From Pirellulales bacterium (GTDB lineage Bacteria > Planctomycetota > Planctomycetia > Pirellulales > JAICIG01), in the NCBI GenBank assembly GCA_025927475.1, contig JAICLL010000003.1, positions 1 through 64,000 on the forward strand: DNA of 64,000 bases, written 5' to 3'. Under the pieces are notes generated by a model. The model had not been told where the DNA came from and ran no database searches. It worked only from the letters and a program-made list of their open reading frames with translations. The position numbers were made by a program, and so were the translations under genes. Positions 24,913 through 33,307 of this stretch are shown piece by piece; the first letter of the stretch is position 1, and each line of letters starts with the position of its first letter.

Positions 24913-25258
24913 TGTCCGTTACCTCCAACGACACCAACTCCAACTCCCGCCCGGCGACAATTTGAGGCGTGGGCGCTCCGCATGCCGGACAGATCAACAC
25001 AAATCCGTCGGAGAGGGCGCGCGGCGCGTCACACTGCGAACAGAAGACTTGGACGCGGACTTCTTCGACTTCGAGCACCGCGCCTTCGCAGGCGGTGCCT
25101 TCCGCGGCCAGACCAAACGAGAACTGCAAGGCTTCGGGAACCACGCCCGACATGAGGCCAATCCTGACCGCCAGCCGGGTGACTCGCACGGGGCCTTCGT
25201 CGGCGGCCGCTTCGCAGGCCGCGTCGATGAGACTTTGCGCTATCGAGAGCTCGTGCAT
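24893..25258 (-). CDS. hypA: HypA, hydrogenase nickel metallochaperone
   Basis: 121 residues. It begins MHELSIAQSL, whose His2 is a known Ni ligand in the family. The zinc site is C73-x2-C76 (FCSQC) and C90-x2-C93 (CPAC). It works with HypB to insert Ni into the large subunit. It is the first gene of the minus-strand hydrogenase operon, so the promoter should lie between 25258 and about 25470. That gap also has to hold the promoter of the divergent gene at 25471. Confidence 0.93.
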   Translation of the reverse strand: MHELSIAQSLIDAACEAAADEGPVRVTRLAVRIGLMSGVVPEALQFSFGLAAEGTACEGAVLEVEEVRVQVFCSQCDAPRALSDGFVLICPACGAPTPQIVAGRELELVSLEVTDNAAADT

Positions 25259-25470
25259 TACTGACCCCCGCCACCGATGGAGCCGGAGGCCACCTTGCCA
25301 CGCTGCCCGGATTGTAGCGAACGAAAAAGAACTGTCAAAAAAATGCCCCCGGAATGAGCCAGAGAATGCTTGCGGGCAGCGCCGCAACCGCTTATCTTCA
25401 AGGCGCTTGGGGCGGACGGAGAAGCCGAGGCACGGTGCGGTACACAGCCATCAAAGTGAAGGAGCCGATC

Positions 25471-26148
25471 ATGTCGCAAAAGACGTCGCGCCGCTTGGCG
25501 CGGGAGTTCGCACGGGCCAACGCCCCCGTCGTCGAAAAAAACCTGCTCAGCGGTTTCGACAACGCCGCCGGGCGGGGGCTGAATTGCACCTTTGCCATCA
25601 GCCGCGAGCTGACCAAAGATGGTGTTCCCTACTTGCTGTCGTGTTATGGCGGCGAGACTTTTGTGTTCTCGTTGACGCAGCGCCAGGCGAAAAGCTTCCG
25701 CGCCATTCAACGCACGATGCAATGCGTCGAAGGCGGACCGATCTTGGAGTTGCCGCCCCACCTCGAACCGCCGATCGAAATCGAGCGCGTCGAATTCGAT
25801 GACGCCGACGGTTTGCCTTGCGAACAGCCCATGACCGGCCGGCTCGAATACACGATGGCCGGCGACCTGGCACGGTTTGACGGCACGATTTGCGTGGCGG
25901 CCGAATTCAGCCTGACCGGCCGCTGCCGCGTGACCAACTATTACTATCCGCCGCAAGGCTTGTTGCCCGAGGGAGAGATTAAGTTCCGGTTCGAGCCGGT
26001 GGCGAATGGCGCGGATGAGCGCAAACAGGGCTTTAGTGGCCCGATTGTGGCCCATGTTCGCTTCCTGGGCATGCAGGACCCCAAGGTTCCCCGCAGTCCG
26101 GTGATGCCATTGAGCAATACCGGCGCGGTGCTGATTGAGTTGATCTGA
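25471..26148 (+). CDS. hypothetical soluble protein
   Basis: 225 residues. ATG 25471 is preceded by AAGGAG (25459–25464), which excludes upstream in-frame starts. The N-terminus is basic, followed by a largely beta-strand protein with ELTKDGVPYLLSCYGGETFVFSL and NTGAVLIELI at the end. No signal peptide, Cys motif or known catalytic motif is seen. Divergent from hypA with about 210 bases between. I do not recognise a family. Confidence 0.6.
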   Translation: MSQKTSRRLAREFARANAPVVEKNLLSGFDNAAGRGLNCTFAISRELTKDGVPYLLSCYGGETFVFSLTQRQAKSFRAIQRTMQCVEGGPILELPPHLEPPIEIERVEFDDADGLPCEQPMTGRLEYTMAGDLARFDGTICVAAEFSLTGRCRVTNYYYPPQGLLPEGEIKFRFEPVANGADERKQGFSGPIVAHVRFLGMQDPKVPRSPVMPLSNTGAVLIELI

Positions 26149-26402
26149 TCGATAGGCGGCGGCCTAGAGTTTGCAGCGTCGCGGCGGCCATGAAAGCCGT
26201 CCGACGCATTCCCACCCTGTTACGACGCACAGACGCGCGCAAAGTCGTGGCGGGTGCTGCGATTGCAACCACCTCAGCCGCCGCAGGCGCGGCAATTTGG
26301 GCGGCCGCCCGACGCCGGCGCCGCCTGCATTCGGAAGAAATCCGCCCGTTGCGCAGCCTTTGGACCACCGTCGGCGGACGACCAAGTCTCACGGAGGAAC
26401 CC

Positions 26403-26816
26403 ATGCTGGCCTTTTGGAAACCGTTTGCCGTAGTCTTTTTGGGAGTCGTGCTCACGAGCAGCGGGCAAGTGCTGTTCGCGAAGTGCGTGAAAGAACGCGC
26501 CGAGCCGCAGTCGGGCACTGAAGCGTCGCGTCATTGGCGGCAGTTGTGCAAGGCGCTCGCGGATCGCCGCGCGGCGATCGGCGTCGTGTGCATGCTCATC
26601 GCTTTTCCGCTGGGACTACTGGCGCTGGAAATGGCCGACGTCAGCGTGGCCGTGCCGCTGGGCGCCGTGTCGTACATCTTGGCGACCTTCATGGGCAAGT
26701 TCTACCTCGGCGAGCAAGTGGGCCCCTTGCGCTGGCTGGGCGTACTTACGATCGTCGTTGGCACGGTGCTGATAGGCATCAGCGCGTGTAAAGACGGCGA
26801 TCTCGATGCCGGCTGA
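26403..26816 (+). CDS. small EamA/SMR-type membrane transporter
   Basis: 137 residues with four hydrophobic segments, like half of a DMT-superfamily carrier. VAVPLGAVSYILATFMGKFYLGE followed by PLRWLGVLTIVVGTVLIG resembles EmrE/ArnE-like flippases and exporters. ATG 26403 has GGAGGA seven bases upstream (26393–26398). The frame is open back to 26190 with a possible extra helix and an Arg-rich stretch, so a longer protein of 208 residues cannot be excluded. Substrate unknown. Confidence 0.7.
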   Translation: MLAFWKPFAVVFLGVVLTSSGQVLFAKCVKERAEPQSGTEASRHWRQLCKALADRRAAIGVVCMLIAFPLGLLALEMADVSVAVPLGAVSYILATFMGKFYLGEQVGPLRWLGVLTIVVGTVLIGISACKDGDLDAG

Positions 26817-26907
26817 CGACGCCCGGATTCCCTCTCGCGACGCGAATGCCTTGCCGGTGCTGGTCCGGCATGCCAGAATAGGAGCCGATCCTTCAGCCGG
26901 AGTTGTC

Positions 26908-27585
26908 ATGGCGTTCGTCGCAAGTCCAGCCACCGCGTTTACCCTGAATGAGCTCGCAGAGCTCTTCGGAGACATGCCGGCTTGTCGCATTCGTAACCAG
27001 CCGGCGCCCGGCACAGCGACGGAAGACCACGTAGTCGAAATCGAAGCGCGTGAAGACCGGCTCTGTGAATTGGTCGAGGGCGTGCTGGTGGAGAAGACCG
27101 TGGGTTATGAGGAATCTTGTTTAACGGTCGAGTTGATCACACTGATCAACACTTTCGTAAAAGCGCACAAGCTAGGCAAAGTCTCGGGTCCCGACGGCAT
27201 GATGCGGCTGTTTCCTGGCCTGGTGCGGATTCCGGACGTCGCCTTCGTATCCGATCAGCGATGGTCCGAACGCCGCGGTACGAGAAAGCTGCCCGACCGT
27301 GTGCCCGACCTGGCCGTTGAGGTGCTGAGCGAGGGCAACACTCCCCAGGAGATGTCGCGCAAGCTGGACGACTATTTCGATGCCGGGGTGCGTTTAGTCT
27401 GGTTCGTCGATGCGCGCAAGCGCACGGTGAAGGTTTTCACCGGCAAGAAATCATCAAAGTTGCTCGGTGAACAAGAAGTGTTGAGCGGAGGAAAGGTTTT
27501 GCCCGGCTTCTTTGTTCCGCTCAAAGAGTTATTTGCCGAGGTGGCGGGCGCTTCTCACCCCCGGCGAAAGAAGCGGTCGAGATAG
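26908..27585 (+). CDS. Uma2-family (DUF820) restriction-endonuclease-fold protein
   Basis: 225 residues. The PD-(D/E)xK-like core is visible as RIPDVAFVS, then PDLAVEVLSEGNT and, after a basic helix, FDAGVRLVWFVDARKRTVKVF. This order (D…ExL, helix, VWxVD) is the Uma2 signature. These proteins are very abundant in cyanobacteria and planctomycetes and their substrates are unknown. ATG 26908 has GGAG about eight bases upstream; the open frame runs back to 26806. The C-terminus is strongly basic (HPRRKKRSR). Confidence 0.85.
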   Translation: MAFVASPATAFTLNELAELFGDMPACRIRNQPAPGTATEDHVVEIEAREDRLCELVEGVLVEKTVGYEESCLTVELITLINTFVKAHKLGKVSGPDGMMRLFPGLVRIPDVAFVSDQRWSERRGTRKLPDRVPDLAVEVLSEGNTPQEMSRKLDDYFDAGVRLVWFVDARKRTVKVFTGKKSSKLLGEQEVLSGGKVLPGFFVPLKELFAEVAGASHPRRKKRSR

Positions 27586-27720
27586 CTCAACCACGCATCA
27601 ACATCGACCGTCGCTTTGTACACGCCAACGGCCTGCGGTTCGATGTGGCGACGGCGGGGCCGCCCGAATGTGCCGCTGGTGTTGCTGCTGCAGGGTTTTC
27701 CCGAGGTGTCAGTTCCGCTC
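27586..27720 (+). pseudogene. alpha/beta-hydrolase N-terminal remnant
   Basis: One frame reads RRFVHANGLRFDVATAGPPE and the next frame continues NVPLVLLLQGFPEV. Together these give the usual start of an epoxide-hydrolase-like alpha/beta hydrolase (strand, then the oxyanion HGFPE-type loop, here QGFPE). One extra base near 27669 breaks the frame. Nothing of the catalytic domain follows. A decayed fragment only. Confidence 0.6.
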
Positions 27721-27993
27721 ACAGCGCGCGTTTTGGCGCGCGGCTGTGCAGTAACATCGCCATCGCCCAATGCCCAGCAGCCCGTGTTTTCGGGCTACCT
27801 CGGTGGACAATGCTGCTCATGGCAACGGAGCGCCGGTGTGAAATCGATCAGGGCCTGTGATTTGCAATGCCCCCCGCAAAAGCAGTTGAAAAGAATCGAC
27901 CTTTCAGTACATCCTATAAGTATAAGGCGCCGCTTTGAATCGGTCGCTCCGAACGTGCGGCGTTTACTGACCCAGTTTCTCAGGAACGAAAAA
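27721..27993. other. non-coding stretch before the haem protein gene
   Basis: Nothing recognisable as a protein follows the hydrolase remnant. A small GC hairpin is formed by AGCCCGTGTTTTCGGGCT (27779–27796). The promoter of the next gene should be near the right end, where the sequence becomes AT-rich (27900–27990). Confidence 0.4.
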
Positions 27994-28620
27994 ATGCGTT
28001 GGAAGCTAGCGGCGAGTCTTTGCATGGTTGGCGTCGTGTCGGCGACGTTGCTGGTGGCCTTGGCCGTGTGCGAAGACACGCCAGGCGCGGCGGCTGCCAC
28101 GGCCCGTGGGGATGGCGCGAAAGCCGGGACCGGTGAGGCCGACGACACGCACGTGCCAGTGCCGCGCGTGCCCGTTGCCGTGGCGCGCGAGCGTGCCGAG
28201 TTGATGCACCGCATCTACGCCGCCACACTCGACATGCTGCATCACCGTTATTTTCACGACAGCCGCGCCATGGTGCCCGCCCGCGCCATGGAAGACGTGT
28301 TTGCCGAGATGGCCACGCAATCACAGGTCGAGGCCCATTGGATTGCGGTCAACATGCGGGCCATGAGCTTGAGCCACGAACCGAAGAACGAATTCGAAAA
28401 AGCCGCCGCCCAGGAAATCGCCGATGGCAAGGAGACTTATGAATTGGTTGAGAATGGCTATTATCGCCGCGCCGGCGCGATTCCGCTGGCCTCGGGCTGC
28501 GCCAACTGTCATGGAGGCTTTTTTAAAGAGCCGCCCAAGACGCCGCGCTTCGCCGCGCTGGTGATCAGTGTGCCGGTGCGGGAAACAGAGGGCGCCAGTC
28601 TTGACAAGCCCGCAAAATAG
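27994..28620 (+). CDS. periplasmic DUF3365-type haem protein
   Basis: 208 residues. ATG 27994 has AGGA about ten bases upstream. A signal peptide or anchor spans residues 4–26 (KLAASLCMVGVVSATLLVALAV). After a low-complexity linker there is a helical domain with ATLDMLHHRYFHDSRAMVPARAMEDVF, and a c-type haem site C169-A-N-C172-H173. DUF3365 domains are haem- or redox-sensing modules attached to the membrane. Here the domain stands alone, without a kinase or cyclase partner in the same protein. Role unknown. Confidence 0.75.
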   Translation: MRWKLAASLCMVGVVSATLLVALAVCEDTPGAAAATARGDGAKAGTGEADDTHVPVPRVPVAVARERAELMHRIYAATLDMLHHRYFHDSRAMVPARAMEDVFAEMATQSQVEAHWIAVNMRAMSLSHEPKNEFEKAAAQEIADGKETYELVENGYYRRAGAIPLASGCANCHGGFFKEPPKTPRFAALVISVPVRETEGASLDKPAK

Positions 28621-28659
28621 CCGGCACGAGCTCCGCCGCGACGCGCGTACTGAAGCGAG

Positions 28660-29700
28660 TCAGTTCCGCGCGAGCGCGCGGGACGCGAATTCCGCCTGCG
28701 TCGGCGAGAGCTGCTCGAGCGCGGTGGAGTCGATGTGCGTCTTGCAATCGATGAGCGCCGGCTGGATGCGGTCGGCTCCGGCTGAGTCGGCGCAAAACGT
28801 CGCGCCGAACAGCGAGGCGCCGCGTAGATCGGCCCCGCGCAAATCGGCGCCCGAAAAATCGGCGCCTTCCAAGCCGGCGCCGACCAGCGAAGCCTCGGCC
28901 AGGTCGGCACCCTGGAAGTGAGCGTTCGTAAGGTTGGCGCCGTCAAAACACGCCCGGCAAAGCCGGCTGCCGCGAAAGTCGGCATCGCGCAGCACCGCTT
29001 CGCGGGCATTGAGGCCGGTCAGATCATGGCCGCGGGCGTCGAGGCTCCGCAAGTTGCGCTGCGAAAAGTCGCGGCTGGCCAGCGCCGCTTGCACTTCTTG
29101 TCGTGAAAGATCGGGCGCCATGTACCGCTGTTCTTGCCAGGGGTCGGCGGTGTTGTGGTAGCCCCCTTCGCGCTCCCAATAGCCCAAACGGTCGTCGGCC
29201 AGCAACTCGATGCGCGCGAGCCATTTGAGGCTTTTGTAAAAATAGCGGCCTGGCACGGCCATGCGCACCGGCCCGCCATGCTCGCTCGTTAGTGGGCGAC
29301 TCTCGGCTTCCAGTGCCACGAGACTGTGTAATTTCAGGGCGTCGTCCAGCCGCAGCGAGGTGGAATGCCCGCGCTCGCTGCGCGCGACAAACGAGACATA
29401 TCGCGCCTCAGCCGTGGGACGAGCCAACTGCAGCAATTGACCCAGCGGCACGCCAGCAAACCGCATCGCCGGTTTAGACCAGCGCGTGACGCAATGGATA
29501 TCGATGGTTTGCGCGAGCTGGGGCATGTCGCGCAGCTCGGCCAGCGAGACGATGCGCGGTTCTGCCACGCAGCCGCAGAGCGAAATCGTCCAATCGGCGG
29601 GACCCGGCGCGGGCGCCCGCTCGCCCACCAGCGGCCATTTGCCGGGCGCGGCCAACTGTTGTCCGGGGGGAAGAGGTAACGGCTCCATTTCCGACAGCAT
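28660..29700 (-). CDS. molybdopterin oxidoreductase fused to pentapeptide repeats
   Basis: 346 residues. Residues about 35–195 form an MsrP/sulfite-oxidase-type molybdopterin domain: DIHCVTRWSKP with the Mo-ligand Cys70, FAGVPLGQLL, HGGPVRMAVPGRYFYKSLKW and GYWEREGGYHNTADPW. Residues about 212–302 are pentapeptide repeats (ADFSGADLRGADLRGASLFG) expected to make a right-handed beta-helix. No Tat or Sec signal is seen, unlike MsrP. The fusion suggests the repeat helix positions or dimerises the enzyme. The electron donor is not in the neighbourhood. Convergent with the DUF3365 gene. Confidence 0.8.
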   Translation of the reverse strand: MLSEMEPLPLPPGQQLAAPGKWPLVGERAPAPGPADWTISLCGCVAEPRIVSLAELRDMPQLAQTIDIHCVTRWSKPAMRFAGVPLGQLLQLARPTAEARYVSFVARSERGHSTSLRLDDALKLHSLVALEAESRPLTSEHGGPVRMAVPGRYFYKSLKWLARIELLADDRLGYWEREGGYHNTADPWQEQRYMAPDLSRQEVQAALASRDFSQRNLRSLDARGHDLTGLNAREAVLRDADFRGSRLCRACFDGANLTNAHFQGADLAEASLVGAGLEGADFSGADLRGADLRGASLFGATFCADSAGADRIQPALIDCKTHIDSTALEQLSPTQAEFASRALARN

Positions 29701-29765
29701 ACGATCGCGGTTGCCCTGCGGATAGCGGCGGCTACGATAAATGGTTTGCGAACGTCAAGTGGGGA

Positions 29766-30449
29766 ATGGGGATGCCGGCGATTTTTTTTGGCTGTCCGCG
29801 TTGTGGAGCGACCGCTCAGATCGACAGTTCGATGGCGGGCCGCGAGACGCAATGCCCCCGTTGCGAACGCGCGGTGGTGGTGACCCCCCTGGGGCCGAAT
29901 GCGGCGCTCCAGCCCGGCGGAGCGGCGGTCGTGGGCGGGCCGCCGCCGGTCAGCGCGGGCCCGCCACGCGCGTCGGGCCCTCCACCGATCGCCGCTGGAA
30001 AACCGCCCTTGGCCGGCGCGATGCCTCCGCCCAGCGTGTTGCCCGCGGCCGGTCCGCCGCCCGTGGCTCGGAGCGTTCCGCCGGTGTTTTCGGCGGCGCC
30101 GCCGCGAGCGTCTGCCGCGCCTCCGATCGCGCCGGTTGCGCCTCCCATGGCATCGGTTGCGCCTCCCGCCACGTCGACGGTTCCGCCAGTTGCCGCGGCG
30201 GCCCCCGCAGCCGTGCCCATCATGGCGCCCAGGATCGCGCCGCTGGCAGCCCCATCAACCGCCGCGCCGGTCGCTCCCGCGGCCCGCAAACCGCAGACGT
30301 TGCCCGAGGAGCCCGGCGACCGTGCGCAGCGAAAACTCACCGAGGAAGAACGTCAGCACCGCCGCCTGCGGCGCAACATCATCACCGCTTCGCTTTGCCT
30401 GGCGGTGCTGCTGATCGTGATGGCAATCTTGCTAAAACTCGGCGGCTAG
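29766..30449 (+). CDS. zinc-ribbon, Pro/Ala-rich, tail-anchored membrane protein
   Basis: 227 residues. The N-terminal zinc ribbon has C10-x2-C13 and C30-x2-C33 (GCPRCGA, QCPRCER). Residues about 45–180 are Pro/Ala-rich low complexity. A charged stretch (RKLTEEERQHRRLRRN) leads to one C-terminal helix (about 204–225). The order resembles planctomycete proteins that span the cytoplasm to the membrane. Function unknown. The second Met (residue 3) is an alternative start. Confidence 0.65.
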   Translation: MGMPAIFFGCPRCGATAQIDSSMAGRETQCPRCERAVVVTPLGPNAALQPGGAAVVGGPPPVSAGPPRASGPPPIAAGKPPLAGAMPPPSVLPAAGPPPVARSVPPVFSAAPPRASAAPPIAPVAPPMASVAPPATSTVPPVAAAAPAAVPIMAPRIAPLAAPSTAAPVAPAARKPQTLPEEPGDRAQRKLTEEERQHRRLRRNIITASLCLAVLLIVMAILLKLGG

Positions 30450-30461
30450 AGCCACGGATCC

Positions 30462-30635
30462 ATGGACCGCGACACATTTACCGCGGCGATCCTGGCGTTC
30501 AAGCACCGCGCGCCCTTCCGGCCGTTCACGGTCGTGACCGTAAGCGGAAACCGTCATGAAGTCGATCACCCCGATGCGCTGGCGGTAAATGACGGCGAAC
30601 CGCTTGGCTTCGGGCTAGCGGGCCTGCCCGTCTGA
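30462..30635 (+). CDS. 57-aa protein of a planctomycete small-protein type
   Basis: Begins MDRDTFTAAILAFKHRAPF, then RPFTVVTVSGN and HEVDHPDALAV. The phrase 'PF.PF.v...sG....v.HP' recurs in a very common small planctomycete protein family of unknown function (from memory). The usual C-terminal half is replaced by GEPLGFGLAGLPV, so this copy may be truncated. It starts 12 bases after the previous stop and its last 21 bases overlap the convergent gene at 30615. Confidence 0.45.
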   Translation: MDRDTFTAAILAFKHRAPFRPFTVVTVSGNRHEVDHPDALAVNDGEPLGFGLAGLPV

Positions 30636-30845
30636 GCAACAACGGCCGAGCGCCTCGGTCACCAGCGGCACCGTGGTCAGGGCGCCGACCGCCACTAAAG
30701 TCCAGCCGACCGCTCGGCGTTGTTCGGGCGAAAAACGATCGGCCATCAGCAGGCCCAGTCCCGCACCCAGCGCAGCGCGTGTACCGGCAATCAGGCCAAG
30801 TTCGGGAAAGGTGAGGTGGGTTTCTCTCATGGTGGTTTGCTCCAA
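30615..30845 (-). CDS. 76-aa small membrane protein
   Basis: Two hydrophobic helices (LIAGTRAALGAGLGLLMA and VGWTLVAVGALTTVPLV) with a charged loop (DRFSPEQRRA) between them. A start at residue 6 (30830) is also possible. The pattern is that of small membrane-hairpin proteins; no family is recognised. Its 3' end overlaps the convergent 57-aa gene. Confidence 0.5.
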   Translation of the reverse strand: MEQTTMRETHLTFPELGLIAGTRAALGAGLGLLMADRFSPEQRRAVGWTLVAVGALTTVPLVTEALGRCCSDGQAR

Positions 30846-31062
30846 TTCAGAGATCTAGCGTGTGCCATTTGTCGTGCAAGATTGGTGCCCGTTGCATTGA
30901 GCGGGGCGGCGCAAGCTTTGCTCACGGCGCATTTTATCAACTAGCCACTTGTGGTGCTTGCGTGCCTCCCTAGAATACGGGATACCGCTGGGACGCGGGC
31001 TTTTCAGACTGTCGACTCACTTCCAAGGCCGGAATCTCGTAAAGCCGCCCCAGGCTTGGGTC

Positions 31063-31069
31063 AAGGAGG
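31063..31069 (+). promoter_or_regulatory. ribosome binding site of the double-receiver gene
   Basis: AAGGAGG nine bases before ATG 31078. It sets the start against an open frame running back to 30949. Confidence 0.65.
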
Positions 31070-31077
31070 AAACGGCT

Positions 31078-32034
31078 ATGCCAGAGTCTCACGCGATGCC
31101 CGTTCGCGTCTTCGTAGTGGGCGACGAGGAGCGTGTGGTTTCGATGGTCCTTCGGCAGTGGGGCAACGAAGTCGACACCGTCGACGGACGTGCCTATCCT
31201 ATCTGCGAGGCCCGCCGATTTCAGCCCGACTTGGTGTTAATCGACATCGGGCAGCGCACCTTTGACGGCTGTGCTCATGTCCGGCGCTTTCGGCGCCGGG
31301 CCGAATTCGGCGCGATCCCCTTGGCCGTGTATGCCGATTTTCTTCAAAACGGAGGGCGCGTTCAAGTCGTTCCCACGGGTGGAGAAGGGCTAGCGACCAA
31401 GGCTCTGCCACCCGTCGAATTGGCTCGCGTACTTGATGAGATTCGGCAATTGATCGTGATTCCCAACGCCAACCTCCTCGAGCAAACGAAGTCGCTGGCG
31501 ATGCAAGCCAACGCTAGCCGGCAGGCGCTTGGCTCGACTCGCCGGACGCGTTGCATCGGGTCGCCGAAGAAGCGGTTTGCCCTGACCTACGATTCGCAAA
31601 TCACGCTGTCTCGCTCGCGACGCGTTGTTTTGTTCGAGCGACAGGGAGAGTCGTTGCACTCGATCGCCCCCTGTTTGAGGCGAATGGGGGCCGAAGTGCT
31701 GGACTGCGTTTCTCCCGACGAGTGCGTCGATTTCACGCGGCGATATGCCCCGGATTTCGTCGTTCTTAATAGCGGTCGGCCGGCATATCTCGGCTACGAG
31801 ATGGCCCGTCGGATTCAGCAAATCCCCGCCTCGAGCAACAGGCACGTGGTCCGCATCAGCAGCGCGGACGATTACATACAAGACTTTCTGGCGGCCGAAG
31901 TGGACATCGTCCGGCAATTGACCCGGCCGCTGCGAATTCAAGACCTCGTGAACGCTCTGCGCGAGCTGGAAGAATCGTTGGCCGAATGCAAGCCGCCTTT
32001 CACCGTACCAGGTGCTGCCCGCACAACAGGCTAA
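31078..32034 (+). CDS. double receiver-like protein, second domain lacks phospho-Asp
   Basis: 318 residues. Domain 1 (about 8–125) has a CheY-like layout with DLVLID56 at the acceptor position but no clear conserved Lys. Domain 2 (about 185–300) begins RRVVLFERQGESLHSIAPCLRRMG and has FVVLN231SG, so Asn replaces the acceptor Asp. A basic linker (STRRTRCIGSPKKRF) joins them. No output domain is present. It may act as a phosphorylation-independent adaptor or sink. No histidine kinase is nearby. The start is fixed by AAGGAGG. The 3' end overlaps the convergent DUF58 gene by 35 bases. Confidence 0.7.
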   Translation: MPESHAMPVRVFVVGDEERVVSMVLRQWGNEVDTVDGRAYPICEARRFQPDLVLIDIGQRTFDGCAHVRRFRRRAEFGAIPLAVYADFLQNGGRVQVVPTGGEGLATKALPPVELARVLDEIRQLIVIPNANLLEQTKSLAMQANASRQALGSTRRTRCIGSPKKRFALTYDSQITLSRSRRVVLFERQGESLHSIAPCLRRMGAEVLDCVSPDECVDFTRRYAPDFVVLNSGRPAYLGYEMARRIQQIPASSNRHVVRISSADDYIQDFLAAEVDIVRQLTRPLRIQDLVNALRELEESLAECKPPFTVPGAARTTG

Positions 32035-33307
32035 TTGACGCCTCATCGGTCACTCGGCGCGACTCAATGCCTTGGGCCAAAAGCCGCCCGGCATAATCCT
32101 CGAACTCGAAATCGTCGAACACCACCAGCACGACCACCACCGCATGACCGCGGCGGCGCAGAATGCCCAACGCCAACGCCGTCTCGGGCTCGACCCGGGC
32201 CAGCACCGCCACCACCGTGGCGTCGCGCGGCAAGCGGCTGGTGCTCTCGGCCAGAAGCTGGCTGAACGACAAGCCATCGGTCAACTCGACTCGCGCGAGT
32301 GTCTCCAGAATGCGCCAAAGCTGCTCGGGGCCTTGCCGCGTGGGCACGAGCACGGGCCGCAGCCGCTCGCTTTGCTCAACCATGTTCACATTGGCCTGCG
32401 CGGCGGATCGCGTGCGATAATCGTGCGACCAGCCTTCTTGCCGAATGCGGTCGGCGGCATCGCGGCCATTGGTCACCAGCCCGATCTGTTGCCCCATCAG
32501 ATAGACTTCGTTGGCGATCGAGGCCGCCGTGGTCACCGCCAGCTCAGAACGCAGCGGTTCGTTGCTTTTTGGATAGTCATCGCGATGAAATCCCATCACC
32601 ACGGTGGCGCCGGCAATCGTCGAGGGTTCGTAGATCTTGCTGTGCAAAACGCCGGTTCGGGCGGTGGCGCGCCAGTTGACGCGATTGAGCGGATCTCCCT
32701 CTTGATACAGCCGCAGACCCGCGATGCGCGTGGGGTCCTCAAACAGCCGGTGCGTGAGGCGAATTTCGCCCACGGGCCGCCGTGAAGCCAGGTCGTAGCC
32801 GGCCAGAGGCACCAATCGCGGGTAGACCAGCACAAAGTGCGGCTCCGTCGCCACGCGATAGCGTCGATGCAGGCCGAACAAATCGCCGGTTTCGACCACC
32901 ACCGGGCCGATCTGATAATAGCCGCGCATCTGGAACTCAACCTGGTAGAGCATGGTCTTCTGCCCGCCGCGCCAGAGCATGCCGATCATCAGCCGTCGGT
33001 TGTGAACCTTCAGCCGCGGCGGGCGCTGCACCAGGGCCTGCCGCGGCAAGCTGTCTTCGACCAGCACCCAGGCCACCGGCAGCCCGCCGCCGTTGCGCAC
33101 TTGAACGGCCACGCCCAGCTTGTCGCCGATTTCGGCGGTCAGACGGTTGCACTCGCGCGTGGCCGTGAGATGGTCGATCCAATAGCGAGCGACGAACCGG
33201 CTGACCAGCATCACGCCCAGCAGCACATACATGGCGTAGGCCAGCAATCCCAGCCCGAACACCAGCGACACGATCAACACCGCAATCGCGCCGAGATACC
33301 ACCTCAT
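32000..33307 (-). CDS. DUF58 membrane-anchored protein
   Basis: 435 residues. Two N-terminal hydrophobic helices (about 4–45) precede a beta-domain. The DUF58 signature follows at about 190–235: LRLYQEGDPLNRVNWRATAR, then LHSKIYEP. A vWA-like C-terminal half follows. DUF58 proteins are encoded beside MoxR ATPases and are thought to be their client or adaptor. ATG 33307 overlaps the moxR stop as ATGA. No vWA/BatA-like genes follow in the window, so this is a minimal two-gene version. Confidence 0.88.
   Translation of the reverse strand: MRWYLGAIAVLIVSLVFGLGLLAYAMYVLLGVMLVSRFVARYWIDHLTATRECNRLTAEIGDKLGVAVQVRNGGGLPVAWVLVEDSLPRQALVQRPPRLKVHNRRLMIGMLWRGGQKTMLYQVEFQMRGYYQIGPVVVETGDLFGLHRRYRVATEPHFVLVYPRLVPLAGYDLASRRPVGEIRLTHRLFEDPTRIAGLRLYQEGDPLNRVNWRATARTGVLHSKIYEPSTIAGATVVMGFHRDDYPKSNEPLRSELAVTTAASIANEVYLMGQQIGLVTNGRDAADRIRQEGWSHDYRTRSAAQANVNMVEQSERLRPVLVPTRQGPEQLWRILETLARVELTDGLSFSQLLAESTSRLPRDATVVAVLARVEPETALALGILRRRGHAVVVVLVVFDDFEFEDYAGRLLAQGIESRRVTDEASISLLCGQHLVR

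Noticed and set aside
26190-26402. N-terminal extension of the EamA/SMR-like protein
   Set aside because: It contains a possible helix, but the strong GGAGGA site before 26403 and the family length favour the shorter protein; kept only as an alternative.
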